From Clostridium sp. (lineage in GTDB: Bacteria > Bacillota > Clostridia > Clostridiales > Clostridiaceae), in assembly GCF_026168755.1 (NCBI RefSeq), contig NZ_JAPFDR010000005.1:1-64000 (forward strand): a DNA stretch of 64,000 nt, in the 5' to 3' direction. The translations under genes were made by a program, and so were the position numbers. This document shows positions 35,351 through 45,926 of the stretch, one piece after another. The notes beneath the pieces are model-generated. The model was given only the letters and a program-made list of their open reading frames with translations. It ran no database searches and was not told where the DNA came from. The stretch's first letter is position 1; every line of letters starts with the position of its first letter.

Positions 35351-35541
35351 TTCTTATCCAGAGAGGTGGAGGGAAAAGGCCCTATGAAACCCGGCAACCT
35401 ATTAATAAGTTAAAGGTAAGAAGTAAGAGTTAATAGTTAAAAGCTAAGTTTTTAAAACTTATGTTAAATCTATTATTTATTACTTATTGACTATTAGTGT
35501 GGTGCAAATTCCTGCATAAAGTTATTTTTGCAAGATAAGAA
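35351..35541 (+). promoter_or_regulatory. SAM-I (S-box) riboswitch aptamer upstream of metK
   Basis: TTCTTATC...AGAGAGGTGGAGGGAAAAGGCCCTATGAAACCCGGCAACC...GTGGTGCAAATTCCTGC...GATAAGAA; P1 pairing TTCTTATC/GATAAGAA. Confidence 0.96.
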
Positions 35542-35568
35542 AGACCTTAGATAATTTTAGTCTCTTCT

Positions 35569-35589
35569 ATCTTGAAGAGGCTTTTTTTA
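35569..35589 (+). terminator. Riboswitch expression-platform terminator
   Basis: AGTCTCTTC-tatctt-GAAGAGGCT then T7. Confidence 0.85.
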
Positions 35590-35632
35590 TTGCTTAGAAT
35601 TAATATCAAAAAATGAAAGGAGCTAAGCAAAA

Positions 35633-36808
35633 ATGAAAAGATTATTTACTTCAGAATCAGTAACAGAAGGGCATCCAGATAAAATATGTGATCAAATATC
35701 AGATGCAGTTTTAGATAATATACTAGAAAAGGATCCTATGGCAAGGGTTGCTTGTGAAACAGCAGTAACAACTGGTATGGTATTAGTAATGGGAGAAATA
35801 TCAACATCTTGTTATGTAGATATTCCTAAATTAGTTAGAAAAACAATAAGAGAAATAGGATATGATAGAGCAAAATACGGATTTGATTGTGATACATGTT
35901 CAGTTTTAACATCTATTGATGAACAATCAGGGGATATTGCTATGGGGGTTGATGAAGCGTTAGAATCTAGAGTTGGTGAAAAGGATGATGTTGAAGCTGT
36001 TGGAGCTGGGGATCAAGGTATGATGTTTGGTTTTGCTACTAATGAAACACCAGAATATATGCCATCACCAATAGCTATGGCACATAGATTATCTAGAAGA
36101 TTAACAGAAGTAAGAAAAAATAAAACTTTACCTTACTTAAGACCAGATGGGAAAACTCAAGTAACAGTAGAATATGATGATAATAGAGTTGTTAGAATTG
36201 ATGCAATAGTAATTTCTACTCAACATGATGATCATGTTACTCAAGAACAAATAAGAGAAGATTTAATGGAACATGTTATAAAGGCTGTTATTCCAGATGA
36301 ATTATTAGATGAATCAACTAAGTACTATATAAATCCAACAGGAAGGTTTGTTGTTGGAGGTCCACAAGGTGATAGTGGATTAACTGGTAGAAAAATTATA
36401 GTTGATACTTATGGAGGATATGGAAGACACGGTGGTGGTGCATTCTCAGGAAAAGATCCAACAAAGGTTGATAGATCAGCAGCATATGCAGCAAGATGGG
36501 TTGCTAAGAATTTAGTTGCAGCAGGAGTTGCTGATAAGTTAGAAATACAATTAGCTTATGCAATAGGTGTTGCAAAACCAGTTTCTATTGAAGTAGATAC
36601 TTTTGGAACAGGTAAAATTTCAGATCAAGAAATAACAAGTATTGTTGAAAAAGTATTTGATTTAAGACCAGGAGCAATAATAAGAGATCTTGAATTAAGA
36701 AGACCTTTATATAGACAAACAGCTGCTTATGGACATTTTGGAAGAAATGATTTAAACCTTCCATGGGAAGAATTAAATAAAGTAGAAGAAATTAAAAAAT
36801 ATCTATAA
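35633..36808 (+). CDS. metK: S-adenosylmethionine synthetase
   Basis: [57 protein letters not shown]. Confidence 0.98.
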   Translation: MKRLFTSESVTEGHPDKICDQISDAVLDNILEKDPMARVACETAVTTGMVLVMGEISTSCYVDIPKLVRKTIREIGYDRAKYGFDCDTCSVLTSIDEQSGDIAMGVDEALESRVGEKDDVEAVGAGDQGMMFGFATNETPEYMPSPIAMAHRLSRRLTEVRKNKTLPYLRPDGKTQVTVEYDDNRVVRIDAIVISTQHDDHVTQEQIREDLMEHVIKAVIPDELLDESTKYYINPTGRFVVGGPQGDSGLTGRKIIVDTYGGYGRHGGGAFSGKDPTKVDRSAAYAARWVAKNLVAAGVADKLEIQLAYAIGVAKPVSIEVDTFGTGKISDQEITSIVEKVFDLRPGAIIRDLELRRPLYRQTAAYGHFGRNDLNLPWEELNKVEEIKKYL

Positions 36809-36812
36809 AACA

Positions 36813-36850
36813 AAGCGAGATACAAATAGTATCTCGCTTAAATTTTTTTA
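36813..36850. terminator. Bidirectional terminator between metK and nagA
   Basis: AAGCGAGATAC-aaata-GTATCTCGCTT, T-runs on both sides. Confidence 0.75.
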
Positions 36851-37987
36851 TAAGTTATTATAAACTATTTCCCCACCAACTATAGTCATTTTAACATCTA
36901 TGTTTTCATCAAAAATAGTTAAATCAGCATCAAAGTTTTCTTTTATTTGACCTTTTCTATCATCGACTCTACAGTATTTAGCACCGTTATAAGAAGCCAT
37001 TTTAACAATTTCATATAATGGATAATCTGTATTATCATATATATTTTTAACAGCTCTATTTAATGTTAATATTGAACCAGCTAAGGCACCATTTTCTAAT
37101 CTTGCAGCACCATTTTTAACGATTACAGGTTGCCCACCTAAAGCATATGTACCGTCAGGCATTCCGCAAGCACACATTGCATCTGTTACAAGTAAAGTTT
37201 TATCAGTTCCTTTTTGTTTATATGCAACTCTTAAAGATGGATATGATATATGAATACCATCAGAAATAGTTTCAGTAGTTATATCTGAATCAAAAGTTGC
37301 TCCAACTACACCAGGTTCCCTATGAGTAAATCCAGTCATAGCATTAAATAGGTGAGTGGAATGACAGAAGCCGTGTTTTATACCATCGATAGCTTGTTCA
37401 TAAGTTGCTTTAGTATGTCCCATAGAGCAACGAATTCCTTTAGATGATAAAATTGAAGCAAGCTCTTTAGCTCCTTCAACTTCAGGTGCCATAGTAATTG
37501 AAACTACTGCATCCATGGCATTACCAGTCATTAATTCAAAGTTTTCATATGAAGGTGCTATTAAGTAGTTTGGATTTTGTGCACCTATTGCACTAGGACT
37601 GATGAAAGGACCTTCTAAGTGAGCACCTAAAACAATAGCACCATCGGTTCCCTCTATTTTTGCTTTTTTTATAGAAATCATAGATTTCAATATGTCATCA
37701 GCAGACATAGTCATTGTTGTTGGAGTAAATGATGTTGTACCATATTTACAAATAGTTTTTGATATTTCATTAATTGATTCAAATGTTCCGTCCATTGTAT
37801 CATGACCGCCGGCACCGTGAATATGAATATCGACAAATCCGGGAGAAACATATAAACCTTTACAGTCTATCGTGTTTTGAATGTTGATTTCAGATGGATT
37901 AATTTCTTTAATTATACCGTCTTCAATTAATATTGAGCCTTTTTCGATTCTATCTAAAAAGACTATGTTGCAATTTTTTAATAACAT
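36848..37987 (-). CDS. nagA: N-acetylglucosamine-6-phosphate deacetylase
   Basis: PGFVDIHIHGAGGHDTMDGT; GAHLEGPFISPSAIGAQ; LFNAMTGFTHREPG; LVTDAMCACGMPDG. Confidence 0.95.
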   Translation of the reverse strand: MLLKNCNIVFLDRIEKGSILIEDGIIKEINPSEINIQNTIDCKGLYVSPGFVDIHIHGAGGHDTMDGTFESINEISKTICKYGTTSFTPTTMTMSADDILKSMISIKKAKIEGTDGAIVLGAHLEGPFISPSAIGAQNPNYLIAPSYENFELMTGNAMDAVVSITMAPEVEGAKELASILSSKGIRCSMGHTKATYEQAIDGIKHGFCHSTHLFNAMTGFTHREPGVVGATFDSDITTETISDGIHISYPSLRVAYKQKGTDKTLLVTDAMCACGMPDGTYALGGQPVIVKNGAARLENGALAGSILTLNRAVKNIYDNTDYPLYEIVKMASYNGAKYCRVDDRKGQIKENFDADLTIFDENIDVKMTIVGGEIVYNNL

Positions 37988-38164
37988 TTAAATTCCCTCC
38001 AGTTTAATGTTTAACTATTTAATAATAGTTAATAGTAATTAATAAATAAAATATAAGTATTTAATTTAAATATAAATGTATAATTTAAATTAAACAATGA
38101 AAAATTTACTTATGATATAATTATATAATATTAATAAGTAAAATAAAATGTTTGGAGCGATAAT

Positions 38165-40396
38165 ATGGAAATATTAGAGGGCTTAGTAGAAGCAATAATA
38201 TTTAAGAGCGAAGATAGTGGATATATAGTAGCAAAAATAACGGCAAATAAAGAAGTAGTAACAATTGTTGGAATAATGCCATTAATAAAAGAAGGACAAC
38301 AAATAGAAATAAAGGGAAATTGGATAAATCATAAACAGTTTGGTAGACAATTTAGTGTAGAAGAATACAAAGAAATTCTTCCAACATCAGCAAAAGAGAT
38401 TGAAAAATATTTAAGTACGGGAATAATTCATGGTATAGGTCCTGTTACTGCTAAGAAGATAGTTAAGGCATTTGGAGTAGAAACATTAGACATACTGGAT
38501 AATAATATTGAACGATTAAAAGAAGTTGAGGGAATTGGGGAAAAAAAATTTAATATAATATATGAATCTTATCTTGAAAGTAAAGAGCTAAAAGATATTA
38601 TAATGTTTTTTCAAAAGCATGGAGTTACAATAAACCAATGTTTGAAAATTTACAAAAAGTTTGGTCCAGATTCTATAGATATAGTTTCAAAAAATCCATA
38701 TATATTAAATGATGAAATATCAGGTATTGGTTTCTTAACATCTGACAGAATTGCAAAAAGCTTAGGTATTGAACCACAATCAGATTTTAGAATTCAAAGT
38801 GGAATAAGATATGTTTTAAATAATTTTTCAGGACTTGGAAATACATATATGCCTAAAGATAAATTAATTGCAGAATGTCAAAAGGTTTTAATGGTTGATA
38901 AAGAGTTAATAGAAGCTAATATATACAATAGTGTTTTAGAGGGAAAGATAAAGGTAGAAAAAATTAATGATGTTGAGGCAGTATATTCATTACCATATTA
39001 TTTTTGTGAATTAGGTGTTACAAATAAGATTATTACTTTAAGTATAGAGAATTTTCAAACCATAAATTCAGATATTTCTTTTGAGATATCAAGTTTTGAA
39101 AGTAAAAATAATATTAAATTTGCTGATTCTCAGAAAGGTGCTATAATCGGAGCTTTTGAAAATGGAATTGAAATAATAACTGGGGGACCTGGTACTGGAA
39201 AAACTACAATAATTAAATGTATAATAGAAATATATGAAAATAATGGAATGAAAGTTCTTTTAGCAGCACCAACAGGAAGAGCGGCTAAAAGAATGACAGA
39301 ATCAACAGGGCGTGAAGCGAAAACGATACATAGATTACTAGAGATGGGAGTAAGTGATGATGAAAATTCATTCTTTGGAAAAGGTGAAGGTGAACCGTTA
39401 GAAGGAGATGTAATAATAATTGATGAAGCATCTATGATTGATATAATGCTTATGAATAGTCTATTAAAAGCTATTAAATTAGGTACAAGAGTTATTATAG
39501 TTGGAGATGTAGATCAATTACCATCAGTAGGGCCTGGAAATGTATTAAGAGACTTAATAAATAGTGATTTTATTAAAGTAGTAAGATTAAATGAAATTTT
39601 TAGGCAAGGAAAAGAGAGTATGATAATTTTAAATGCTCATAGAATAAATAATGGCGAGTTACCATACTTAAATAAAAAAGGTGGAGACTTCTTTTTTGAT
39701 AATAGAGAAGATAATGAAAATATTTTAGCTACTATATTAGACTTAGTAAATAGAAGATTACCAATGTTTAATTCAAAATGGAATAAGGTTAGAGATATTC
39801 AAGTATTATCACCTACTAGAAAGGGAATCTTAGGAGTAGAAAATTTAAATAATGAACTTCAAGCTATTTTAAATCCACCTGATAAATATAAAAAGGAAAA
39901 GAAGGTTAAAGATTTTATTTTTAGAGTTGGCGATAAAGTAATGCAGACTAAAAATAATTATTCTTTAAAGTGGAATAGGATAGGTGGATATGGTGATAAT
40001 GAAGGTGTGGGTGTATTTAATGGAGATATGGGATTTATAGAATCAATTGATGAAGAAAGTAGAACAGTAACTGTTGTTTTTGATGATGAAAGAAGAATTG
40101 TTTATGATAATGTATATGTAGAAGAATTAGAGCTAGCATATGCTATAACAATACATAAAAGTCAGGGAAGTGAATTTAAGGTAGTAATTACACCTGCTTT
40201 TATGGGATCAGCCTTCTTAATGAATAGAAATATATTATATACAGGAATAACTAGAGCAAAGGAACTTGTAGTAGTGGTTGGAAATCAAAAAGCACTAAAA
40301 TATATGGTTGATAATACAAATAGTATGGAGAGATATTCATCATTAAAAGAGAGAATTTTAGATATTGTATCTGATGATAAAATAAGTGAAGAATAG
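38165..40396 (+). CDS. recD2: RecD2-type SF1 DNA helicase
   Basis: IITGGPGTGKTTIIKCI; VIIDEASMIDIMLM; AYAITIHKSQGSEF. Confidence 0.94.
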   Translation: MEILEGLVEAIIFKSEDSGYIVAKITANKEVVTIVGIMPLIKEGQQIEIKGNWINHKQFGRQFSVEEYKEILPTSAKEIEKYLSTGIIHGIGPVTAKKIVKAFGVETLDILDNNIERLKEVEGIGEKKFNIIYESYLESKELKDIIMFFQKHGVTINQCLKIYKKFGPDSIDIVSKNPYILNDEISGIGFLTSDRIAKSLGIEPQSDFRIQSGIRYVLNNFSGLGNTYMPKDKLIAECQKVLMVDKELIEANIYNSVLEGKIKVEKINDVEAVYSLPYYFCELGVTNKIITLSIENFQTINSDISFEISSFESKNNIKFADSQKGAIIGAFENGIEIITGGPGTGKTTIIKCIIEIYENNGMKVLLAAPTGRAAKRMTESTGREAKTIHRLLEMGVSDDENSFFGKGEGEPLEGDVIIIDEASMIDIMLMNSLLKAIKLGTRVIIVGDVDQLPSVGPGNVLRDLINSDFIKVVRLNEIFRQGKESMIILNAHRINNGELPYLNKKGGDFFFDNREDNENILATILDLVNRRLPMFNSKWNKVRDIQVLSPTRKGILGVENLNNELQAILNPPDKYKKEKKVKDFIFRVGDKVMQTKNNYSLKWNRIGGYGDNEGVGVFNGDMGFIESIDEESRTVTVVFDDERRIVYDNVYVEELELAYAITIHKSQGSEFKVVITPAFMGSAFLMNRNILYTGITRAKELVVVVGNQKALKYMVDNTNSMERYSSLKERILDIVSDDKISEE

Positions 40397-40414
40397 ATAA
40401 ATGGAGTCGATACT

Positions 40415-41407
40415 ATGAATTATAAGGAATTGAGTAATGCTTTTAAGAAAATAAATAAATGGTATGAAAAAAAAACGAAAGTACTAAATCTAAAGACAAG
40501 ACCTTTCAATTCTATAGAAATTTTTTCTAATATAATAAATAAAGTTTTACATGAAAATAAAAATATTTTATATGTATTTTGTAGCGAAGAGAAGGAGTAT
40601 ATAAAAGTAAGAATTAATGGGATATATGAATTTTTATATAAGACTATAAGTAGCAAGCAATTAGAGAATAACATACACTTCGTGACTATAGGAGATATAG
40701 AAGATATAGACGAATCTTATGATTTAGTTATAGTTGATGATATAAGTTTATTTTCAAAAATAAGTAGTGAATATATTAGAGAGTCTATAGAAAATATTTA
40801 TTGGAAAAGTAGCAAAATTATAATTTATTCAAGTGAATATATTTTTCCCATAGGTGAGAAAATTGAACTACCTTATATATTATCAGATGAGCCTATGGTA
40901 GAACCAAGATTAATGAGTACTAGAATACGTTTGGAAGAAAATATACCTCTATCTTTATTTGAGTACTTTAAGTGGTTTAAGGAAAGTAAAAGAATAGTAT
41001 TAGTAGTTGTACCATCCGAAGAAAAATTGAATAAAGTTTATAATCATTACTATAAGGTGTTAAGAGAGTTAGATATTAGAGTAGTTAGGTATACTAAAAA
41101 TCAAGGTTTTAATTTTATAAAAGAAATTATGGATGGATATAGTGATTCATTATTTATAGTTACAAATAATTGTGGTCAATATATGAATAATATTTTAAAT
41201 TTAAATATAATAATATTATTTGCTGATGATATCTACTATTCATATAAAAGGATAGTTTATATGTGTGCTTCACTTGATAATAGTAGAGAAATTCAATCAG
41301 AACTAATAATGGTTTCACGGGAGATTTCCCAAGATATGGACTATGCAAGAAGTATTACTAGGGAATTTAATAAGAGATTATGGGAAAAGAAATATTTAAA
41401 ATTATGA
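40415..41407 (+). CDS. Degenerate ComFA-like protein (no Walker A recognised)
   Basis: 330 aa; motif II-like LVIVDDIS; RLMSTRIRLEENIPLSLFEYFKWF...IVLVVVPSEEKL resembles the ComFA C-terminal half; overlaps comFC. Confidence 0.55.
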   Translation: MNYKELSNAFKKINKWYEKKTKVLNLKTRPFNSIEIFSNIINKVLHENKNILYVFCSEEKEYIKVRINGIYEFLYKTISSKQLENNIHFVTIGDIEDIDESYDLVIVDDISLFSKISSEYIRESIENIYWKSSKIIIYSSEYIFPIGEKIELPYILSDEPMVEPRLMSTRIRLEENIPLSLFEYFKWFKESKRIVLVVVPSEEKLNKVYNHYYKVLRELDIRVVRYTKNQGFNFIKEIMDGYSDSLFIVTNNCGQYMNNILNLNIIILFADDIYYSYKRIVYMCASLDNSREIQSELIMVSREISQDMDYARSITREFNKRLWEKKYLKL

Positions 41408-42060
41408 GTAAAATTTTAAATTTATTTAACAAAATTATATTAAGAATATACAAAGAAATTCTAGATATAGTTTATCCAATAGAAGAAAAGTGCATAATTT
41501 GCAAAACTGATGGGTTTATAGGATTATGTCCATATTGCAAAAGTAGAATTAACAGGACTACAATTGTAAGTGACAATTTATCATATGGTTTTTATGGTGG
41601 GATTATAAAAACTTTAATTTTAAAGTTTAAATATGAGAGTGACTTTACTGCAGGATACTTATTATCCAAGTTGTTGGTAGAGATGATAGAAGAGAATAAG
41701 ATTCATGCAGAGGTTATTTGTTATGTTCCTATGACAAAAAAATCTGAGAAAAAAAGAGGATTTAATCAGTGTGAAGTAATTGCAAGACATATAGGATACC
41801 ATATAAATATACCAGTAAGTCATTGCATTAAAAAGATAAAAAATACTAAAGAACAAAAAACATTGACAAAAGAAGAAAGAGTTAAAAATCTAATGGGAGC
41901 CTTTAAAGTTAGTAGAGTTAAAGATATAAAAAATAAAAATGTTATATTAATTGATGATGTTATGACTACAGGAGCTACTATTAATGAATGTAAAGAAGTA
42001 TTAAAAAAATCAGGAGCAAATAGAATTACAGTATTGACAATTGCTAAAAGCAATATATAA
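41404..42060 (+). CDS. comFC: ComFC/GntX-like phosphoribosyltransferase family protein
   Basis: Zinc Cys cluster CIICKTDGFIGLCPYC; KKRGFNQCEVIARHI; VILIDDVMTTGATINEC. Confidence 0.9.
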   Translation: MSKILNLFNKIILRIYKEILDIVYPIEEKCIICKTDGFIGLCPYCKSRINRTTIVSDNLSYGFYGGIIKTLILKFKYESDFTAGYLLSKLLVEMIEENKIHAEVICYVPMTKKSEKKRGFNQCEVIARHIGYHINIPVSHCIKKIKNTKEQKTLTKEERVKNLMGAFKVSRVKDIKNKNVILIDDVMTTGATINECKEVLKKSGANRITVLTIAKSNI

Positions 42061-42069
42061 TAGTAATGT

Positions 42070-42274
42070 AAAGTTAGGTCTGTGGATGAAAGTCGATGCC
42101 AGTCGCAGGCGAAACGATCCACGTAAGTTAAACAAAGTTTTAATGAGCATGGTGCGGTATAGAAGTAAGTCCTGCCAGTAGAAATACTGAGAGTGTTAGT
42201 AGTGAGAGGTTAATTCCGGGTAGCAAAAGCTCCAGCAGGCGAGTGTGGGGTCAAAATCCAGGTCAGCTAACTTT
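42070..42274 (+). ncRNA. raiA-motif structured RNA
   Basis: About 205-nt GC-elevated non-coding block in a very AT-rich context, closed by AAAGTTAG/CTAACTTT, ending at a strong terminator and lying immediately upstream of hpf (raiA); no covariance model was run. Confidence 0.75.
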
Positions 42275-42276
42275 AT

Positions 42277-42312
42277 AAAAAAACATCAATTCATACGAAT
42301 TGATGTTTTTTT
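42277..42312 (+). terminator. Terminator of the raiA RNA
   Basis: AAAACATCAATTC-atac-GAATTGATGTTTTTTT. Confidence 0.9.
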
Positions 42313-42497
42313 ATTTTTAATAATGAGATAAATGAAGATATAGGGAGTTATGTAGAGTAAATAAGTTTAAATTTTCTGTAAATTCAGAAAAAAGGCTTTG
42401 AGGAATAGTATTTAAAATGGTAAAATATATATATAAAATAAATATATATTCAAATCTTAAATAGTATGATTATAACTTAAAGAGAGGGGCTGACCTT

Positions 42498-43025
42498 ATG
42501 AGAGTAACAGTAATAGGAAAGAACATTGATGTGACACCTGCATTAAGGGAGATAGTAGAAAAAAAGATTTCAAAATTAGATAAATATTTCAAACCTAATG
42601 TAGCGGCAAGAGCCACATTAACTGTTCAAAAGAATAGCCAAATTTTTGAGGTAACAATACCATTTAATGGTGTAATTTTAAGATGTGAGGAATCAACAGA
42701 CGATATGTATAAGTCTATTGATTTAGTACAAGCAAAATTAGAGAGACAAATTAGAAAACAAAAAACTAAGTTACAAAGAAGAAGTAATGAATCTTTAAGA
42801 TTTAGCAACTTTGATGAGGTTGCATTAGAAGAGGATGATCAAGGCGAAATTGTAAAAGTTAAAAAATTTAATATAAAACCAATGAGTACAGAGGAAGCAA
42901 TATTACAAATGGAACTTGTTGAACATAATTTCTTTGTATTTAAGGATTCTGACACAGATAATGTTAATGTTATATACAAGAGAAAAGATGGAAACTATGG
43001 GCTTTTAGAACCAGATTATATTTAA
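42498..43025 (+). CDS. hpf: Ribosome hibernation promoting factor, long form
   Basis: MRVTVIGKNIDVTPALREIVEKKISKLDKYF plus C-terminal RRKDG-type dimerisation domain. Confidence 0.95.
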   Translation: MRVTVIGKNIDVTPALREIVEKKISKLDKYFKPNVAARATLTVQKNSQIFEVTIPFNGVILRCEESTDDMYKSIDLVQAKLERQIRKQKTKLQRRSNESLRFSNFDEVALEEDDQGEIVKVKKFNIKPMSTEEAILQMELVEHNFFVFKDSDTDNVNVIYKRKDGNYGLLEPDYI

Positions 43026-43037
43026 CGATTATAATTA

Positions 43038-43070
43038 GGGAGTTGTTATTAACAGCTCCCTTTAATTTTT
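43038..43070 (+). terminator. Intrinsic terminator after hpf
   Basis: GGGAGTTGTTATTAACAGCTCCC then TTTAATTTTT. Confidence 0.8.
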
Positions 43071-43283
43071 ATAAATTTTAATTGATATATGATTATACTT
43101 ATATAAAGACATTTTAATTTAATGTAAGTATATACGTTTTTTGTTGAATTATAAACAGTATAAATGGTATAATTTATTAAGTAAAATTATTAAAAGGGTA
43201 ACTTATATAAAATAGATAAAATGATTATTTAATCTTATATCCATATATTATTAATGGATATTGAAGTTGAAAGGAAATATATT

Positions 43284-45797
43284 ATGGGATTTTTAGAAAA
43301 ACTTTTTGGAACATATAGCGAGAGAGAAGTAAAAAAACTTCAATTAATTGCAGATAAGATAGAAGCTTTAGATGAATCAATGCAAAAATTAACAGATGAA
43401 GAACTTCAAGCAAAAACTATAGAATTTAAAGAAAGAATACAAAAAGGAGAGTCTTTAGACAGTATATTACCAGAGGCTTTTGCTGTTTGTAGAGAAGCTT
43501 CAAGTAGAGTACTTGGAATGAAGCATTTCAGAGTTCAATTATTAGGAGGAATGGTTCTTCATCAAGGTAGAATAGCTGAAATGAAAACAGGAGAAGGTAA
43601 AACTCTTGTTGCAACATTACCAGCATACTTAAACGGATTAACTGGCAATGGAGTTCATGTAATAACAGTAAATGATTATTTAGCAAAAACTCAAATGGAA
43701 GAAATGGGAGTGCTATATAACTTCTTAGGATTAACTACGGGATGTATAATTCATGGAATAACTCCAGAGCAAAGAAGAGCTGCTTATGCATGTGATATAA
43801 CATATGGAACTAATAATGAGTTTGGATTTGATTACTTAAGAGATAATATGGTAATACATATGGAAGAAAGAGTTCAAAGAGCTCTTAATTTCTGTATAGT
43901 AGATGAGGTTGACTCTATTTTAATAGACGAAGCTAGAACACCACTTATTATTTCAGGAATGGGTGATAAATCTACTAAATTCTATAATGTTGCAGATAAT
44001 TTTGTTAAAACATTAGTAAATGAAAAAGATTTTACAGTAGATGAAAAAGCTAATGCAGTTTTATTAACTGATGATGGTATTGTTAAAGCTGAAAAATATT
44101 TTGGCATAGAAAACTATGCTGATTCTCAAAATTTAGAATTACAACATTATGTTACACAAGCTTTAAAGGCTAACTATACAATGAGAGCTGATAAAGACTA
44201 CATGGTTAAAGACAATGAAATAGTAATAATTGATGAATTTACAGGAAGACTTATGGAAGGTAGAAGATATTCAGATGGTCTTCACCAAGCAATAGAGGCT
44301 AAAGAAGGTGTTAAGATTCAAAGAGAATCAAAGACTTTAGCTACGATAACATTCCAAAATTATTTCAGAATGTATGCTAAGTTATCAGGTATGACTGGTA
44401 CTGCGTTAACTGAAGAAAATGAATTTAGAGAAATATATAATTTAGATGTTATAGTAATACCAACTAATAGGCCGGTTCAAAGAATTGACCAATCAGATAT
44501 GGTTTATAAAAATGAATCTGGAAAATATAAGGCTATAGTTGAAGAAATAGTAAAATCACATGAAAAAGGCCAACCGGTACTTGTGGGTACTGCTAGTGTT
44601 GATAGATCAGAATATATTTCTTCTTTATTAAAGAAAAGAGGAATTAAACATCAAGTTCTTAATGCTAAATATCATGCTCAAGAAGCTGAAATAATTTCTC
44701 ACGCTGGGGAATTGGGTATGGTTACTATTGCCACTAATATGGCAGGTAGAGGTACTGATATTAAGCTTGGAGAAGGAGTTAGAGAAGCAGGTGGATTAAA
44801 AGTTCTTGGTACTGAAAGACATGAATCAAGAAGAATAGATAATCAGCTTAGGGGTAGATCAGGACGTCAAGGTGACCCAGGTGAATCAATATTCTTTATA
44901 TCATTAGAAGATGATTTAATGAGAATATTTGGTTCTGAAAAGATCCAAGGAGTTATTGATAAGCTAGGACTTGAGGAATCAGAAGCTATAGAAAGTAAAA
45001 TGGTTACTAAAGCTATAGAAAATGCTCAAAAGAAAGTTGAAGGAAATAACTTTGATATAAGAAAAAATCTTCTTGGATACGATGATGTTATGAATTTACA
45101 AAGAGAAGTTATTTATAGACAAAGAACAGAAGTTTTAGAAGGTAAAAACTTAAAAGAGCAAATTGAAGGAATGATAGAAGAAGTTATTTCTGATTCTGTA
45201 AATTCACATTTAAGTGGAGAAGTTCAAGATATAGAAGCAGAAATGAAAACATTACTTCAATATCTAGAAGAAATCTGTTTACCACATGGTATTATAACTG
45301 TTGAAGAGATAGCAGACTTATCTAATGAGCAAATAAAAAATAAGTTAACTGAAGTTGTTATGAATATCTACAAAGGTAAAGAACTTGAATTTGGTGAAGA
45401 GCAATTAAGAGAAATTGAAAGAGTAGTTCTTTTAAGAGTTGTTGACCAAAAATGGATGGCACACATTGATAATATGGATCATTTAAAACAAGGAATGGGA
45501 TTAAGAGCATATAAGCAACAAGACCCAATCCAAGCATACCAAATGGAAGGTAGTGCAATGTTTGAAGAAATGATTGAAGGAATTAAAATTGAAACTGTTA
45601 AATTCTTATTCCATGTAAGAGTTGAAAGACCAGTTGAAAGAGAAAAAGTGGCCGAAGAAACATCTGCAAGTCATGGAAGTGATGACAAGAGCTTAAAGAA
45701 AGAACCTGTAAGAAATGATAGCAGGGTTGGAAGAAATGATGTATGTCCATGCGGAAGTGGTAAAAAGTATAAGAACTGCTGTGGTAGGGAAGTATAA
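43284..45797 (+). CDS. secA: Preprotein translocase ATPase SecA
   Basis: [41 protein letters not shown]-terminal [14 protein letters not shown]. Confidence 0.98.
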   Translation: MGFLEKLFGTYSEREVKKLQLIADKIEALDESMQKLTDEELQAKTIEFKERIQKGESLDSILPEAFAVCREASSRVLGMKHFRVQLLGGMVLHQGRIAEMKTGEGKTLVATLPAYLNGLTGNGVHVITVNDYLAKTQMEEMGVLYNFLGLTTGCIIHGITPEQRRAAYACDITYGTNNEFGFDYLRDNMVIHMEERVQRALNFCIVDEVDSILIDEARTPLIISGMGDKSTKFYNVADNFVKTLVNEKDFTVDEKANAVLLTDDGIVKAEKYFGIENYADSQNLELQHYVTQALKANYTMRADKDYMVKDNEIVIIDEFTGRLMEGRRYSDGLHQAIEAKEGVKIQRESKTLATITFQNYFRMYAKLSGMTGTALTEENEFREIYNLDVIVIPTNRPVQRIDQSDMVYKNESGKYKAIVEEIVKSHEKGQPVLVGTASVDRSEYISSLLKKRGIKHQVLNAKYHAQEAEIISHAGELGMVTIATNMAGRGTDIKLGEGVREAGGLKVLGTERHESRRIDNQLRGRSGRQGDPGESIFFISLEDDLMRIFGSEKIQGVIDKLGLEESEAIESKMVTKAIENAQKKVEGNNFDIRKNLLGYDDVMNLQREVIYRQRTEVLEGKNLKEQIEGMIEEVISDSVNSHLSGEVQDIEAEMKTLLQYLEEICLPHGIITVEEIADLSNEQIKNKLTEVVMNIYKGKELEFGEEQLREIERVVLLRVVDQKWMAHIDNMDHLKQGMGLRAYKQQDPIQAYQMEGSAMFEEMIEGIKIETVKFLFHVRVERPVEREKVAEETSASHGSDDKSLKKEPVRNDSRVGRNDVCPCGSGKKYKNCCGREV

Positions 45798-45798
45798 T

Positions 45799-45826
45799 AA
45801 AAAAGTGCCTGAAAGGGCACTTTTTT
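45799..45826 (+). terminator. Intrinsic terminator after secA
   Basis: AAAAAAGTGCC-tgaaa-GGGCACTTTTTT. Confidence 0.9.
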
Positions 45827-45926
45827 AGTCAATATTTAAAATTTAGCAGTAATTAGTTATAATTTAAATTTTAAGATAGTATGATTCTTAAATCTTAACT
45901 TTTATATATATAAGGGGTGATTTTTT

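Noticed and set aside
41820-42122. 100-aa minus-strand ORF running into the raiA RNA
   Set aside because: Antisense to comFC and to the structured RNA; no independent evidence.
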